Source: Actinacidiphila yeochonensis CN732
GTDB taxonomy: Bacteria; Actinomycetota; Actinomycetes; Streptomycetales; Streptomycetaceae
Length of the DNA: 64,000 nt
Assembly: GCF_000745345.1 (NCBI RefSeq)
Contig: NZ_JQNR01000005.1
Location: forward strand, 2,728,001 to 2,792,000
Direction of reading: 5' to 3'
Made by a program: the position numbers and the translations under genes. Below are positions 33,238 through 41,732 of the stretch, piece after piece. The notes beneath the pieces are model-generated. The model did no database searches, was not told the origin of the DNA, and saw only the letters and a list, made by a program, of their open reading frames with translations. Positions within the stretch are counted from its first letter, which is position 1. Each line of letters opens with the position of its first letter.

Positions 33238-33405
33238 TCATGAGTCCGCCCCGTCACGTCGAGCGCGGAGGAAGCGAGGCAGCTTCAAGGCCGGAGATCG
33301 TTGCGCGGCACCGACGGTCACGCTGGCCGGGTGCAGGCCGGCGCTTGCCATCAGGAGGTCCCGGCGACGCTCGCTGTCAATGACGCTCCGGGGTCGCCGA
33401 CTCAC
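33238..33405 (-). CDS. Possible small peptide coupled to its upstream neighbour
   Basis: A 55-residue frame begins at GTG 33405 with a four-base GTGA overlap with the stop of the preceding gene and ends at TGA 33238. The peptide is basic (SRRPRSVIDSERRRDLL, and later KLPRFLRARRDG) with no known motif. The overlap and position are the main support. It could also be untranslated spacer. Confidence 0.35.
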   Translation of the reverse strand: MSRRPRSVIDSERRRDLLMASAGLHPASVTVGAAQRSPALKLPRFLRARRDGADS

Positions 33406-33644
33406 GTGACGGACCCCTGTTCACCGTCAAGGTGCAGGAGGGCCGCCAGCTCGCAGCACAATGCCTCGGCGTCCTCGGCGGTGAGGACCAGCGAGATGTC
33501 GGCCGCGAGGATCCGCCTCCCGGTCCGCCACAGCCGGACCGGGACAGCGACACGTCCGGCCTGAGTGAGCCCCGGAGCCCCGGGAGCCCGTTCAACTCGC
33601 CAAGGCCGCACAGGCCCACGTAGCTGCAGATGACGTTTGGTCAT
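33402..33644 (-). CDS. Small hypothetical protein upstream of the HATPase gene
   Basis: An 80-residue protein. The second half, RILAADISLVLTAEDAEALC, followed by CELAALLHLDGEQ, looks like a real small alpha/beta fold, while the first half is basic. No family is recognised. It starts at ATG 33644, about 80 bp downstream of the XRE gene's stop, and heads the run of small genes that leads into the HATPase gene. Confidence 0.5.
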   Translation of the reverse strand: MTKRHLQLRGPVRPWRVERAPGAPGLTQAGRVAVPVRLWRTGRRILAADISLVLTAEDAEALCCELAALLHLDGEQGSVT

Positions 33645-33677
33645 GTCACGAACCGTAAGAGTACGGTCGCAGAGCGA

Positions 33678-33696
33678 CCCTGAGGAAAAATCAGGG
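33678..33696. terminator. Short hairpin downstream of the XRE gene
   Basis: CCCTGA and TCAGGG pair around an A-rich loop. On the minus strand this reads CCCTGATTTTTCCTCAGGG, about 30 bp after the XRE stop. The stem is short, so it is weak as a terminator. Confidence 0.35.
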
Positions 33697-33724
33697 CAGA
33701 CAAACGGTCAGGGGCCCGCGACCT

Positions 33725-34951
33725 CTACGCAGCCATGCCGATGTGCTGGGCCACCGATCTCAGATCCTGCCGCCACATGGGCTTTTCCCGCTTGAGTAGG
33801 TCCGCGACCGCCTCTCGGACCAGAGGGGAGAACCTCACCTCTTCGGGGGATTGGGCGGTGATGCGTTTGAGCATGTACACCGTGGCGAAGTCGTCACGAT
33901 GGATGCGATTACAGTTCATGACCTCGATCAGGTACCGAGTACGTCGCTCAAGCGGCAACTCCGGGTTGTCCTCCACGCCGTCGGCCACCCGTAGCGCCTC
34001 CGCCGTGTCACCTTCCTCTGCCCGAAGATGCACGGCGTGCATGGCCACGTTCGTCGGCCCGAAGCTGGTGTGCCAGTCGTTCCTGTCCTCACCGAGACGA
34101 ACCGCTGCCCGCTCCGCGCCGCGGTACAGATCCCACGCCACCGGTCCCTGATTGTCACGTACAGCGGCCACGGCCGCCGACAGATGAAGCGCTCCATACG
34201 CGGACAGGTGCTCCGCCGAGGCGTCCTCTCCCGGAGGACAGCTGGCAATGGTCTCCCGCGCCAGGGCAACGCTGTCGGCCACGTCTCCTGTGGAGGTGAG
34301 TACGCACGCCAGGTTCCACGTCGCCGCTGCCAAAAGTGCCGGATCTCCGACCTGGTCGGCCAGGGCTACGCCTCGGTCGGCAGCGATACGGGCTTGGACC
34401 GGCTCGCCGACCCGGCGCAGCCAGACCTGAGCCATGCCGTACACGGAGATCAACAGCCCCACCGCCTGCCGCTGCTGCTCGCCGTCTTCGGCGTCGCGAA
34501 CGGCGGCGTAGCCCTGCCGCAGCAGATTCGGAAGCCGGCCGCCGATGTCTGAGTACCGGTCCCGGGTCTGCGTCTCGTAGACACGCCACGCGTCGTTGAC
34601 GGCGGACTGGAATTCGTCCACGGGCACTGCGCCGACTTCGGACGGCAGCAGCGAGGAGGGCAAGGCGAGCACGCGGCGGATCGCCGGCACGGCCTCGTGC
34701 CCGGTCCGCGGCCCCGAAACGGCTCCCGCCAGAACACCTCCGGTCAGATCGGTCAGATCGCGAACGTGCAGCACTCGCGCGAGGTCGATGAGCACAGAAA
34801 GACGATCGATCGGCAGGACGCCCTTCTCCACCTTGTAGGCCCAGTTCTCCGACTTGCCGACGAGCTCAGCCATGGCTTTCTGCGAGAGTCCCCGACGCTC
34901 CCGGTAGTACCGGATGCGAGCGCCGATACCGAAGTCCTGTTCTACGGTCAT
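33725..34951 (-). CDS. XRE-family regulator with TPR-like C-terminal domain
   Basis: A 408-residue regulator. The N-terminal HTH is clear: IGARIRYYRERRGLSQKAMA, then ELVGKSENWAYKVEKGVLPI. The remaining 320 or so residues are helical pairs of the TPR type (VQARIAADRGVALADQVGDP, then LARETIASCPPG), a layout common in Streptomyces regulators that respond to peptides or small signals. It stands at the head of the minus-strand run that leads through an HATPase gene into the lanthipeptide genes, and is divergent from the HAD gene. Control of the cluster is likely but not shown. Confidence 0.85.
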   Translation of the reverse strand: MTVEQDFGIGARIRYYRERRGLSQKAMAELVGKSENWAYKVEKGVLPIDRLSVLIDLARVLHVRDLTDLTGGVLAGAVSGPRTGHEAVPAIRRVLALPSSLLPSEVGAVPVDEFQSAVNDAWRVYETQTRDRYSDIGGRLPNLLRQGYAAVRDAEDGEQQRQAVGLLISVYGMAQVWLRRVGEPVQARIAADRGVALADQVGDPALLAAATWNLACVLTSTGDVADSVALARETIASCPPGEDASAEHLSAYGALHLSAAVAAVRDNQGPVAWDLYRGAERAAVRLGEDRNDWHTSFGPTNVAMHAVHLRAEEGDTAEALRVADGVEDNPELPLERRTRYLIEVMNCNRIHRDDFATVYMLKRITAQSPEEVRFSPLVREAVADLLKREKPMWRQDLRSVAQHIGMAA

Positions 34952-35115
34952 GAACTGACGCTCCCTCGCCGTACCGCAGCCGCTGTGACCTTCGCTACTG
35001 CCAGGGTACGTCTCCCGCTCGCGCAGGAGGGAGCACTCGACCAGCAGCTACCATCCGTGCTAGGCGTGCCCGCGCTACCACCCCTGCGGTGAGCCACATG
35101 TGTACGGAGCCAGCA

Positions 35116-35742
35116 ATGACCTACCGCGGCCTGATCCTCGACTTCGGCGGCGTTCTCACCATCCGGATGCGACTCAACGGAGAAGCCTTCGAGCGCAGCG
35201 AGGGCCTGACCCCCGGCGCGTACTTCCACGCGTTGAACGACCACCCGGACGGAGTGGCGGTTTACAAGGCGCTGGAGGTCGGGGAGGCCACCCAGGAGCA
35301 GTGGAACCAGGTCATCGGCGGAATCCTCGGCATCGACCCGACCGACCTGATGCGGCGCGCCCTGGCGAACCTCCCCCTGGAGCCGCGCATGGTCGATGCC
35401 GCCCGCCGAGCCCGTGCCGCGGGCATCAAAGTGGCGATGCTCTCCAACAGCTTCGGCCTCGCGCCCTTCAACCCGTACAAGGCGTTGGGCATGTGGGACG
35501 GGGAGTGGGACGCCATCGTGCTGTCCGAGCAGGTCGGAGTGCGTAAGCCCGATCCCGGCATCTACGCACACACCCTTGACCAGCTCCAGCTGGCCGGCGA
35601 GGACTGTGTCTTCGTGGACGACCACGAGGTGAATCTGCCGCCCGCCGTAGCCCTGGGTATCCGCACCATCCACCACACCGATGCCGCCGACACGGTGGCG
35701 CAGTTGGACGCACTGCTCGGCTGTGGCGTTCCGGCGAGCTGA
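35116..35742 (+). CDS. HAD-family hydrolase
   Basis: A 208-residue HAD protein. Motif I is LILDFGGVLT: the nucleophile Asp is present, but the usual second Asp is Gly, as in the DFGGVL branch of the family. Motif II is MLSNSFG, the Lys of motif III is in GVRKPDPGIY, and motif IV is FVDDHEVNL. The cap is a short helical insert between motifs I and II. Such proteins are mostly small-molecule phosphatases or dehalogenase-like enzymes; the substrate is unknown. ATG 35116 has GGAG upstream; a GTG at 35089 is the alternative. It is divergent from the XRE gene. Confidence 0.85.
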   Translation: MTYRGLILDFGGVLTIRMRLNGEAFERSEGLTPGAYFHALNDHPDGVAVYKALEVGEATQEQWNQVIGGILGIDPTDLMRRALANLPLEPRMVDAARRARAAGIKVAMLSNSFGLAPFNPYKALGMWDGEWDAIVLSEQVGVRKPDPGIYAHTLDQLQLAGEDCVFVDDHEVNLPPAVALGIRTIHHTDAADTVAQLDALLGCGVPAS

Positions 35743-35989
35743 TCACGCGGCAGTCACGGCGGGCTGCGCTTCGAAGGTGCGGCCGTACCGAGGGTGGGAG
35801 ATCGGCCAGGTTGCGGCCTCCTCGACGGTGAGCGGCGTCCCTGCCGCCCTGGCGGGGTCCTGGTGGCTGATACATCAGAAGTTGGCTTCCGTCGAAGACT
35901 TCCATGAACCACGCCCTGGCGCCCCGCGCCCGGTTCAGCGTGCCGGCGTTTATCGGCAACCACGCTCTTGGCCGGTGTCACCGATTCTG

Positions 35990-36444
35990 CCCAGGCCGCA
36001 CCGCGACGCGGCCGCTATTGCGGTAGGCGACGCGCAGCAGTTGGTGCTCGCGGGGGAGTCGATCAGCGAGCACCAGCACGGGCTGGAGCGCGGTGGTCCG
36101 ACTGCCTTTCCGGCCTCCCGCCCGCCCTGCTCGTACCGGTGGAACAGCCGGCGGGCGACGAAGGCCCGCGCTTCGGCGTCGACACGGCGCTGGAAGCCCG
36201 GGACGGCGGCCTGGTGCTCCGTGAGGCGCTCGGCGACGTGCCCGGGGCGGCGGGCTCGGCGAGACGCTGCCACGCCTCCTGGAGGACGGCCGCGACGCGG
36301 TACCTCGCGGGTGTCGCGCGGCACCAGCAGAGGAATTTCGTCGGCCACTACTGGACGAACCTGCGAGGGCGGATTCCCCGAACAATCCAAGCTGCCCGCA
36401 ACGGTGGTCTCGCTGTCGTTGAAAAATCTCTGCGCGAAATCTAA
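35990..36444 (+). pseudogene. Frameshifted remnant of an unknown actinomycete protein
   Basis: Two frames with good third-position GC join near 36100. The first reads AIAVGDAQQLVLAGESISEH and the second runs LSGLPPALLVPVEQPAGDEG, then GLVLREALGDVPGAAGSARR and RHQQRNFVGHYWTNLRGR to a stop at 36444. Neither half has its own start. The pattern is that of a single gene broken by a frameshift and truncated at its 5' end. I do not recognise the family. Confidence 0.4.
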
Positions 36445-36519
36445 AGAGGGGCATTCCGCTCTTGGTGGATTTGCGGTGTGGTCGTCGTGCCGCATTCGCG
36501 ATCAAGGGAGATTCCCCTC

Positions 36520-36678
36520 ATGGTGCCCGTCCTCACTGCTGTCGTTCTGCTTTCTCTTCTCGTCATGGCAGGTGGCTCGCTTGCGCTCGTCGAAGAACGG
36601 GAACAGGTACGGCCGGGCCGGGGGCGGCACCGACGAGTGACGCGGGGCCGCCACGCTGTGCGGGGAGGTCGGCGATGA
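36520..36678 (+). CDS. Small single-pass membrane peptide
   Basis: A 52-residue peptide: a hydrophobic helix at the start (VPVLTAVVLLSLLVMAGGSL) followed by a short acidic step and a strongly basic tail (RPGRGRHRRVTRGRH). GGGAGATTCCCCTC precedes the ATG. Its stop overlaps the ATG of the HATPase gene (ATGA), so it is probably translated to couple that gene, or acts as its membrane partner. Confidence 0.55.
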   Translation: MVPVLTAVVLLSLLVMAGGSLALVEEREQVRPGRGRHRRVTRGRHAVRGGRR

Positions 36679-37157
36679 CGATCAACCGGATTCCGGGCCC
36701 TTTTCCGGTCGTGGTGTGGCGGTGGGACAGGGGCGAGTCTGACGCTACCACACAGGCGCGGACTGCTATTCGTGGCGCACTTGAGCAACTCGGCTACGGC
36801 GCCGGTGTCATCGATGACGTGATCATCTGCGTTTCGGAGTTCGTCGCCAATGCCGTCGAGCACGCCATGGGGCCGTATGAAATCCGACTGCGTACTTCTG
36901 GCGATGAGGTCGTGTGTGAAGTTGAGGACCACGACCCGTCTATCCCGAGGGTTCCGCCTTTCATCGTGGGCGGTTCGCTGTACGAAACCGAGGAGCAGCA
37001 TCGCGGTGGTGGTCTGGAGGCGTTGACCTCGGTGCTCGCCGAGCGAGGCCGTGGTCTGCCCATCGTGCACGCACTCACGAACGGCGCGTGGGGCTTCAGT
37101 GCGACGGAGGCCACGAAGACGGCATGGCTGATCATCCCGGGCGCCCCGGGTGAGTAG
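36675..37157 (+). CDS. HATPase (RsbW-like) ATP-binding protein
   Basis: A 160-residue GHKL-fold protein. Visible boxes are the N box VSEFVANAVEHAMG, a G1 region VCEVEDHDPSIPRVP (Asp-His-Asp in place of Asp-x-Gly) and a lid GGGLEALTSVLAERGRG. These place it with Streptomyces anti-sigma-factor-like kinases. The ATG has GGGGAGGTCGGCG before it and overlaps the stop of the small membrane peptide, so the two form an operon. A partner anti-anti-sigma factor is not seen nearby. Confidence 0.75.
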   Translation: MTINRIPGPFPVVVWRWDRGESDATTQARTAIRGALEQLGYGAGVIDDVIICVSEFVANAVEHAMGPYEIRLRTSGDEVVCEVEDHDPSIPRVPPFIVGGSLYETEEQHRGGGLEALTSVLAERGRGLPIVHALTNGAWGFSATEATKTAWLIIPGAPGE

Positions 37158-37425
37158 ATCATCTGAAGCGGATGTCGTCTCATAGCCTCTGTGCAAGAGA
37201 GGCTCCGCGAGGAGTCGAAGGTCGAAGAGCGGGTCTCACACTTTCGAGTGATTGGGGCCCGTTCCTCAACTTGGGATGACTTCCCGCTTTGACGTGCCTC
37301 GATAGAGACCAGCCCGAGCTGAATTCACCCTGGAATCTGGATTGGCCGCCGCTCCAGTGGGTAAGCCAGCCAAGTCTGATCACATAGAGTGTGTGGATGA
37401 TCTGAATCGGTGACGGAGAGGTGCG

Positions 37426-37965
37426 GTGCGGACGGGTCTGCTGGCCAAGAGCGTCTTGGTTGTGGCGATCACGGTGCTGGTGGCATCGGGCTGTTCAAAG
37501 GCCTCCTCGGACGGGCGGCCGGTGGCTTCGCCGGTGACTGTGAGCGCATCGGCGATGCCTGGTGCTTCGCGCCCGGGCAATCAGGGGCCTCTCCTGGCCT
37601 ATAGGGCCATGATGAACGACCTCGTCGTCGTTTCCAGGAACCCGAACGAAAACGACCCTCGGCTGCGGGACCATGCATCCGCAGGCGCCTTGATGTTGCT
37701 GCGCTACATAATGGAGGCGGACCGCCAGAAGGATGTCGTCGGTAGAGGAACTCCGGTCGTTGATCCGACCATCGTGAAGAGTGCTGCCACGCAAGCGGTC
37801 ATCCGGGATTGCATCGATGACACCCAGTGGTTGCTGTACACCAGAGACGGTGAGCTTGAGAACGACGTGCCTGGTGGTCGGCATCGAGTAGACGCGACTC
37901 TCGAAGTGCGTGCTGGGGCGTGGCGCGTAGTGCGTCTGTACTTCGACCAGGTGGGAACGTGTTGA
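37426..37965 (+). CDS. Putative lipoprotein at the head of the Tad operon
   Basis: A 179-residue secreted protein. A lipoprotein signal peptide is visible (MRTGLLAKSVLVVAITVLV, then ASGCSK with the modified Cys). A Ser/Pro-rich spacer leads to a domain with YRAMMNDLVVVSRNPNENDP and TIVKSAATQAVIRDCIDDTQ, ending in a Cys-containing tail that resembles small NTF2-like lipoproteins. GGAGAGGTGCG precedes the GTG. Its end overlaps the start of the next gene by seven bases, which ties it to the pilus operon downstream. Confidence 0.7.
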   Translation: MRTGLLAKSVLVVAITVLVASGCSKASSDGRPVASPVTVSASAMPGASRPGNQGPLLAYRAMMNDLVVVSRNPNENDPRLRDHASAGALMLLRYIMEADRQKDVVGRGTPVVDPTIVKSAATQAVIRDCIDDTQWLLYTRDGELENDVPGGRHRVDATLEVRAGAWRVVRLYFDQVGTC

Positions 37966-38786
37966 AGTTCGCCGCATTTTTCTTGGCGGTGGCCTCGTGT
38001 ACTACAGTGCTGCTCTTCCCTCTAAGCGCAGCGGCTAATGGCGGAATCACCCCAGGGGCTTCCGTCACCTGCACGCCTGCTGCCTGTGACGTGGAGGCAT
38101 ATCGTGCCGTGGAAACTGCCGGTGGTTCATCGCGCACAACTCCGGAGCCCCATCAGAACGCGAGGGATGTGAGTGGCGGAGGCGCGGTGGGAACTCCGGT
38201 CATTCCTTCGGACGGTTTTGAGTATGACTTGGGCGACGGTTTCGGTGTGCTGCCTCGCTTCGACGGTTCGACGGCGACGAAGAAGCCGCATCCGAGCGTT
38301 GGCCGCGGGGTGCCGGTCGAGATGGTTGTGGAGCGGGCGGTGAAGCAGTTGAGGTTGCCCGAGCCGGTGATCCGTACGAGTCCGGATTCGGCGGTTGATC
38401 AGGTGGTGCGGGTGCCGACGTGGCTGTGGGTTGAGCGATCGGGTTGGCGGCCGGTTTCGACGTCTGTTGCGGTAGAGGGCGTGAGGGTGACGGCGACCGC
38501 GCGGCCGGTTCAGACGACGTGGTCGATGGGGGAAGGCGGGGAGGTGGTGTGCCACGGGCCGGGGACGCCGTATTCGGATGCTGTTCCTCCGGATCAGTCG
38601 TCGCCGGACTGTGGTTACACCTATCAACGTGCGTCCGCGCCGGACGGAGCTTTCGACGTGGCGGTGCGGGTGGAATGGGACGTCACCTGGCGGGGTGGCG
38701 GCAGGGCGGGGGAGGTGCGCGGGCTGGTGACGTCTGCGCGGCAGCAGCTGGTGGTCGACGAGGTGCAAGCCGTTGTGACCGGCTGA
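37959..38786 (+). CDS. Secreted protein of unknown function in the Tad operon
   Basis: A 275-residue protein with an N-terminal signal peptide (VLKFAAFFLAVASCTTVLL, then SAAANGG). The mature part has a beta-rich, Trp-containing domain (VRVPTWLWVERSGWRPVSTS, VTATARPVQTTWSMGEGGEV, VRVEWDVTWRGGG) with paired cysteines (VVCHGPGTPY, DCGYTYQ). This layout recurs beside Streptomyces Tad loci; it may be a surface or assembly factor of the pilus. The GTG at 37959 lies inside the upstream gene's end and has GGTGGGA before it. Confidence 0.65.
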   Translation: MLKFAAFFLAVASCTTVLLFPLSAAANGGITPGASVTCTPAACDVEAYRAVETAGGSSRTTPEPHQNARDVSGGGAVGTPVIPSDGFEYDLGDGFGVLPRFDGSTATKKPHPSVGRGVPVEMVVERAVKQLRLPEPVIRTSPDSAVDQVVRVPTWLWVERSGWRPVSTSVAVEGVRVTATARPVQTTWSMGEGGEVVCHGPGTPYSDAVPPDQSSPDCGYTYQRASAPDGAFDVAVRVEWDVTWRGGGRAGEVRGLVTSARQQLVVDEVQAVVTG

Positions 38787-38869
38787 ACCGTTGGGCGGCT
38801 GTTGCCTTCGCGTACACCGGCGGGCAGTAGTCGGAATTCCTGGAGATCTTCTTTTCTGAGAGGCGGGCC

Positions 38870-39580
38870 GTGGGTACCTCCTTGTCTTCTTCGGCTGATG
38901 ACCGGGCTCGGCTCCGGGTGCCGGGCGCGAGACGGCCGGGGCCGGATCAGCCGCCGGTCGTTTCCGGTGGCAGGCGGCGCAAGCTGGGTTGGGCATGGGC
39001 GGGTGCGGGGGTCGTGGTGGCCTCGGCCGTTGGATTCGCGGTGGTGGCCCAGGAGGTGGGACGGCGCACAGAGGTGCTTGCGGTGGCACACGACGTGCCT
39101 CCGGGAGCTGTGCTCAAAGCGGGCGACCTGCGCGTGGTGAAGGTCGCGGCCGACTCGGGCGTGGTACCAGTGTCCAGGCGTAGGAGCGTGTTGGGCCGGT
39201 TGGTGCGCACGCCGCTGGTGGCCGGGAGTCTGCTGGCCCCGCACCAGGTGGGGGCGCGTGCCGACTTTCCGCCCATGGGTTTCTCGCAGGTGGCTCTGGC
39301 CGTGGAAGCCGGGGGTGCACCGCCCGATCTGTCGATGGGTGAGCGTGTCGCCCTCCTGCCCGGCCCTGCTTCTGAGGGTGCTGGCGTGGAGGTGACCGGT
39401 ACGGATGCGGTGCCCGATCCGGTGGTGGTGGGGACGGTCACCTCGGTGGAGGCACCTGTGTCGGCGGGTGGTCCGAGGGTGGTGACCGTGCTCGTCGAGA
39501 CAGGGGCGGCACGAAGGGCGGCTGGATTGGAGAGCCCACGGGTTGTGGTGCTGCCGGCCCAGGGACGGGAGGCTCCGTGA
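38870..39580 (+). CDS. SAF-domain (CpaB/FlgA-like) pilus assembly protein
   Basis: A 236-residue protein with one membrane helix (WAWAGAGVVVASAVGFAVVA) after a basic cytosolic start, followed by a SAF domain (VLAVAHDVPPGAVLKAGDLR, VKVAADSGVVPVSRRRSVLG, PLVAGSLLAPHQV). This is the layout of CpaB/RcpC, the periplasmic/exported scaffold of Tad pili. GAGAGGCGGGCC precedes the GTG. The stop overlaps the start of the ParA-like gene by four bases. Confidence 0.75.
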   Translation: MGTSLSSSADDRARLRVPGARRPGPDQPPVVSGGRRRKLGWAWAGAGVVVASAVGFAVVAQEVGRRTEVLAVAHDVPPGAVLKAGDLRVVKVAADSGVVPVSRRRSVLGRLVRTPLVAGSLLAPHQVGARADFPPMGFSQVALAVEAGGAPPDLSMGERVALLPGPASEGAGVEVTGTDAVPDPVVVGTVTSVEAPVSAGGPRVVTVLVETGAARRAAGLESPRVVVLPAQGREAP

Positions 39581-40386
39581 GGCGGCTGGTGGTGGTCGGT
39601 TCGGTGTCCGGTGCACCCGGGGTCACGACGTCCGTGTTGGCGTTGGCGGCTGGGTGGCCCGTTCAGGCGGATGACGGCGTGCGGCCGGTGATGGTCGAGG
39701 CTGACTGCTGCGGTGGGGATGTGATGATCCGCTTCGGGCTGCCACCGGCACCTTCGCTGCTGGACGTGGCGGCCGCGGCTGGGCAGCCTCATCCGGGATC
39801 GCTGCTGGGTGCTGTCCACGAGTTGCCGGTCGGTGTGCGTGTGGTGCCGGCGGTGCCTGGCCGCAGGCCCTGCACCCAGGCAGTTCGACTCCTGGCGGGC
39901 GAGGCCGGCAGGCGACTGCTGTTGGGTGAGGAGGCTGACCGGGGCACTGTGCTGCTCGATGTCGGGCGACTCACCGACGAGGTTCAGCCGTTCCTGGACG
40001 TCGCGGATCACGCGGTCGTCGTCACCCGTGGCGGTGCGGAGTCGCTGACGCACGTGTCGCAGTACCTTCCCGATTCCCGGCTTCCGGCGGGGCGTTCGAC
40101 GCTGGCCGTGGTGGGGCCGTGCCCCTTTAAGGGGGACGAAATCGCGGGCGCGTTGCGGATTCCGCGGGTGGTTTTCCTGCCCTGGGACGTGAAGGGCGCG
40201 GCGGCGCTGTCGGGGGGCCGTGACGGAAACCGGGGTTCCCGACGGGCACGTAGGCAGCCGCTCGTCATCGCCCTCGGCAGGCTGGCCGGTCAACTGGCTG
40301 CCGCCGACCCCGCAGGCGGTGAGCACGAAGCCGTTGGGGACAAGCCGGTTCGCACATCGACTGGGACGCGGGAGAGCGTGCGGTGA
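39577..40386 (+). CDS. CpaE/TadZ-like ParA-family ATPase
   Basis: A 269-residue MinD/ParA-type protein. The deviant Walker A is VVGSVSGAPGVTTSVLALA, where the usual GKGGVGKT is changed to SGAPGVTT, so the signature lysine is lost. The switch/Walker B regions are MVEADCCGGD and VLLDVGRLTDEVQPFLD. TadZ/CpaE proteins place the pilus machine in the cell and often have such altered P-loops. It is joined on both sides by four-base GTGA overlaps to the SAF gene and to the secretion ATPase gene. Confidence 0.72.
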   Translation: MRRLVVVGSVSGAPGVTTSVLALAAGWPVQADDGVRPVMVEADCCGGDVMIRFGLPPAPSLLDVAAAAGQPHPGSLLGAVHELPVGVRVVPAVPGRRPCTQAVRLLAGEAGRRLLLGEEADRGTVLLDVGRLTDEVQPFLDVADHAVVVTRGGAESLTHVSQYLPDSRLPAGRSTLAVVGPCPFKGDEIAGALRIPRVVFLPWDVKGAAALSGGRDGNRGSRRARRQPLVIALGRLAGQLAAADPAGGEHEAVGDKPVRTSTGTRESVR

Positions 40387-41732
40387 GTGAGTTGCTGATG
40401 CCGGCAGGCGTGAGGCCGGCGGATGAGGTCGGGCACTGGACCGGGGCGGTGAGGCAACGGGTGGTGTCGCGGCTGACGGCGTATGCGGCCGAACGGGAGG
40501 CGGCAGGATTGGCGCCGGAGGACGACCGGGAGCGTCGTCTGACCGTGGAGCGACTGCTGGCCGAGGAACTGGCCGGGCAGCGGCGGGTCGCACTGGCCGG
40601 GGGCGGTCAGGTGATGGACGCGGCGGTGGAAGAGCGCGCCGCGCAGGCGATCAGGGACGCCCTGTTCGGTACGGGCGGCTTGGAAGGACTGCTGGCCGAC
40701 GAGGGCTTGGAGAACATCTGCGTCAACGGTTGTGACGCGGTCTGGGTGAAGGGTGCCGGCGGCAAGTGGCGTCGGGGGGCGCCGGTGGCCGCCTCCGACG
40801 AGGAACTGGTGGAGCTCGTCCGGACGCTGGCCGCCCGAACCGGTGCCGAGGAGCGGCGGTTCGACCGCGGTGTGCCGCGGGTGAACCTGCAGCTGCCCGA
40901 TGGCTCGCGGCTCTTCGCGGTGATGGCGGTCACCGGCCGGGTGTCGCTGACGATCCGGCGTCACCGGTTCCCGGCCGCGTCGATGGCCGACCTGGTGCGG
41001 CTGGGCGTGTGCGACCCCGTGCTCGCCGGGTTCTTGACCACGCTGGTCAGGGCGCGCAAGAACGTGGTCATCGGCGGCGGTACCAACGTCGGGAAGACCA
41101 CCGTGCTCCGGGCCTTCGCCCATCAGATTCCCCCGGAGGAGCGGCTGGTGACGATCGAGGACACCTTCGAGCTCGGTCTGGACACCGATACAGCGGCGCA
41201 CCCGAACGTGGTGGCCATGCAGGCGCGCGAGCCGAACATCGAAGGGCGTGGCGGCGTCGACCAGGCGGAGCTGGTGCGGTGGGGGTTGCGGATGTCCCCG
41301 GACCGGGTGATCGTCGGGGAGATCCGCGGCGCGGAGGTCATCCCGATGTGCAACGCGATGAGCCAGGGAAACGACGGTTCCCTGTCTACCATCCACGCCT
41401 CGACCTCGCGAGGGGTGTTCACCAAGTTCGCCGCCTACGCTGCCCAGGCCCCCGAGCGGCTGTCCCTGGAGGCGACGAACCTCATGGTGGCCTCCGCCGT
41501 CCACTTCGTCGTTCACCTGGGCTGGGACTCCGGCGGCCGGCGTGTCATCGACTCCGTGCGCGAGGTCCTGGACGCCGAGGGCGCTCACGTCGTGTCCAAC
41601 GAGGTCTACCGGCCAGGCCGTGACGGCAGGGCCGTTCCGGCCAGCCCGTTGCGTACCGAGACGCTTGAGGAACTGGTCGCCGCCGGACTGGACGTCCGGG
41701 CCAGTGCCGAACCGTGGTGGGGAGGGGAGTGA
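40383..41732 (+). CDS. tadA: TadA/CpaF-type secretion ATPase
   Basis: A 449-residue type II/IV secretion ATPase. Walker A is VVIGGGTNVGKTTVLRAFA, followed by an Asp box VTIEDTFELGLD, Walker B RMSPDRVIVGEIRG and a His box LSTIHASTSR. The N-terminal domain carries FGTGGLEGLLADEGLENICV, the usual start of CpaF. It powers assembly of Flp pilin into the pilus at the cytosolic face of the membrane. The sequence looks complete and active. It is coupled to its neighbours by a GTGA overlap upstream and a TGATG overlap downstream. Confidence 0.92.
   Translation: MSELLMPAGVRPADEVGHWTGAVRQRVVSRLTAYAAEREAAGLAPEDDRERRLTVERLLAEELAGQRRVALAGGGQVMDAAVEERAAQAIRDALFGTGGLEGLLADEGLENICVNGCDAVWVKGAGGKWRRGAPVAASDEELVELVRTLAARTGAEERRFDRGVPRVNLQLPDGSRLFAVMAVTGRVSLTIRRHRFPAASMADLVRLGVCDPVLAGFLTTLVRARKNVVIGGGTNVGKTTVLRAFAHQIPPEERLVTIEDTFELGLDTDTAAHPNVVAMQAREPNIEGRGGVDQAELVRWGLRMSPDRVIVGEIRGAEVIPMCNAMSQGNDGSLSTIHASTSRGVFTKFAAYAAQAPERLSLEATNLMVASAVHFVVHLGWDSGGRRVIDSVREVLDAEGAHVVSNEVYRPGRDGRAVPASPLRTETLEELVAAGLDVRASAEPWWGGE

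Noticed and set aside
35760..35960. A possible gene directly after the HAD gene
   Set aside because: Frames here are short and shift often; nothing resembles a known protein until the decayed gene from about 35990.
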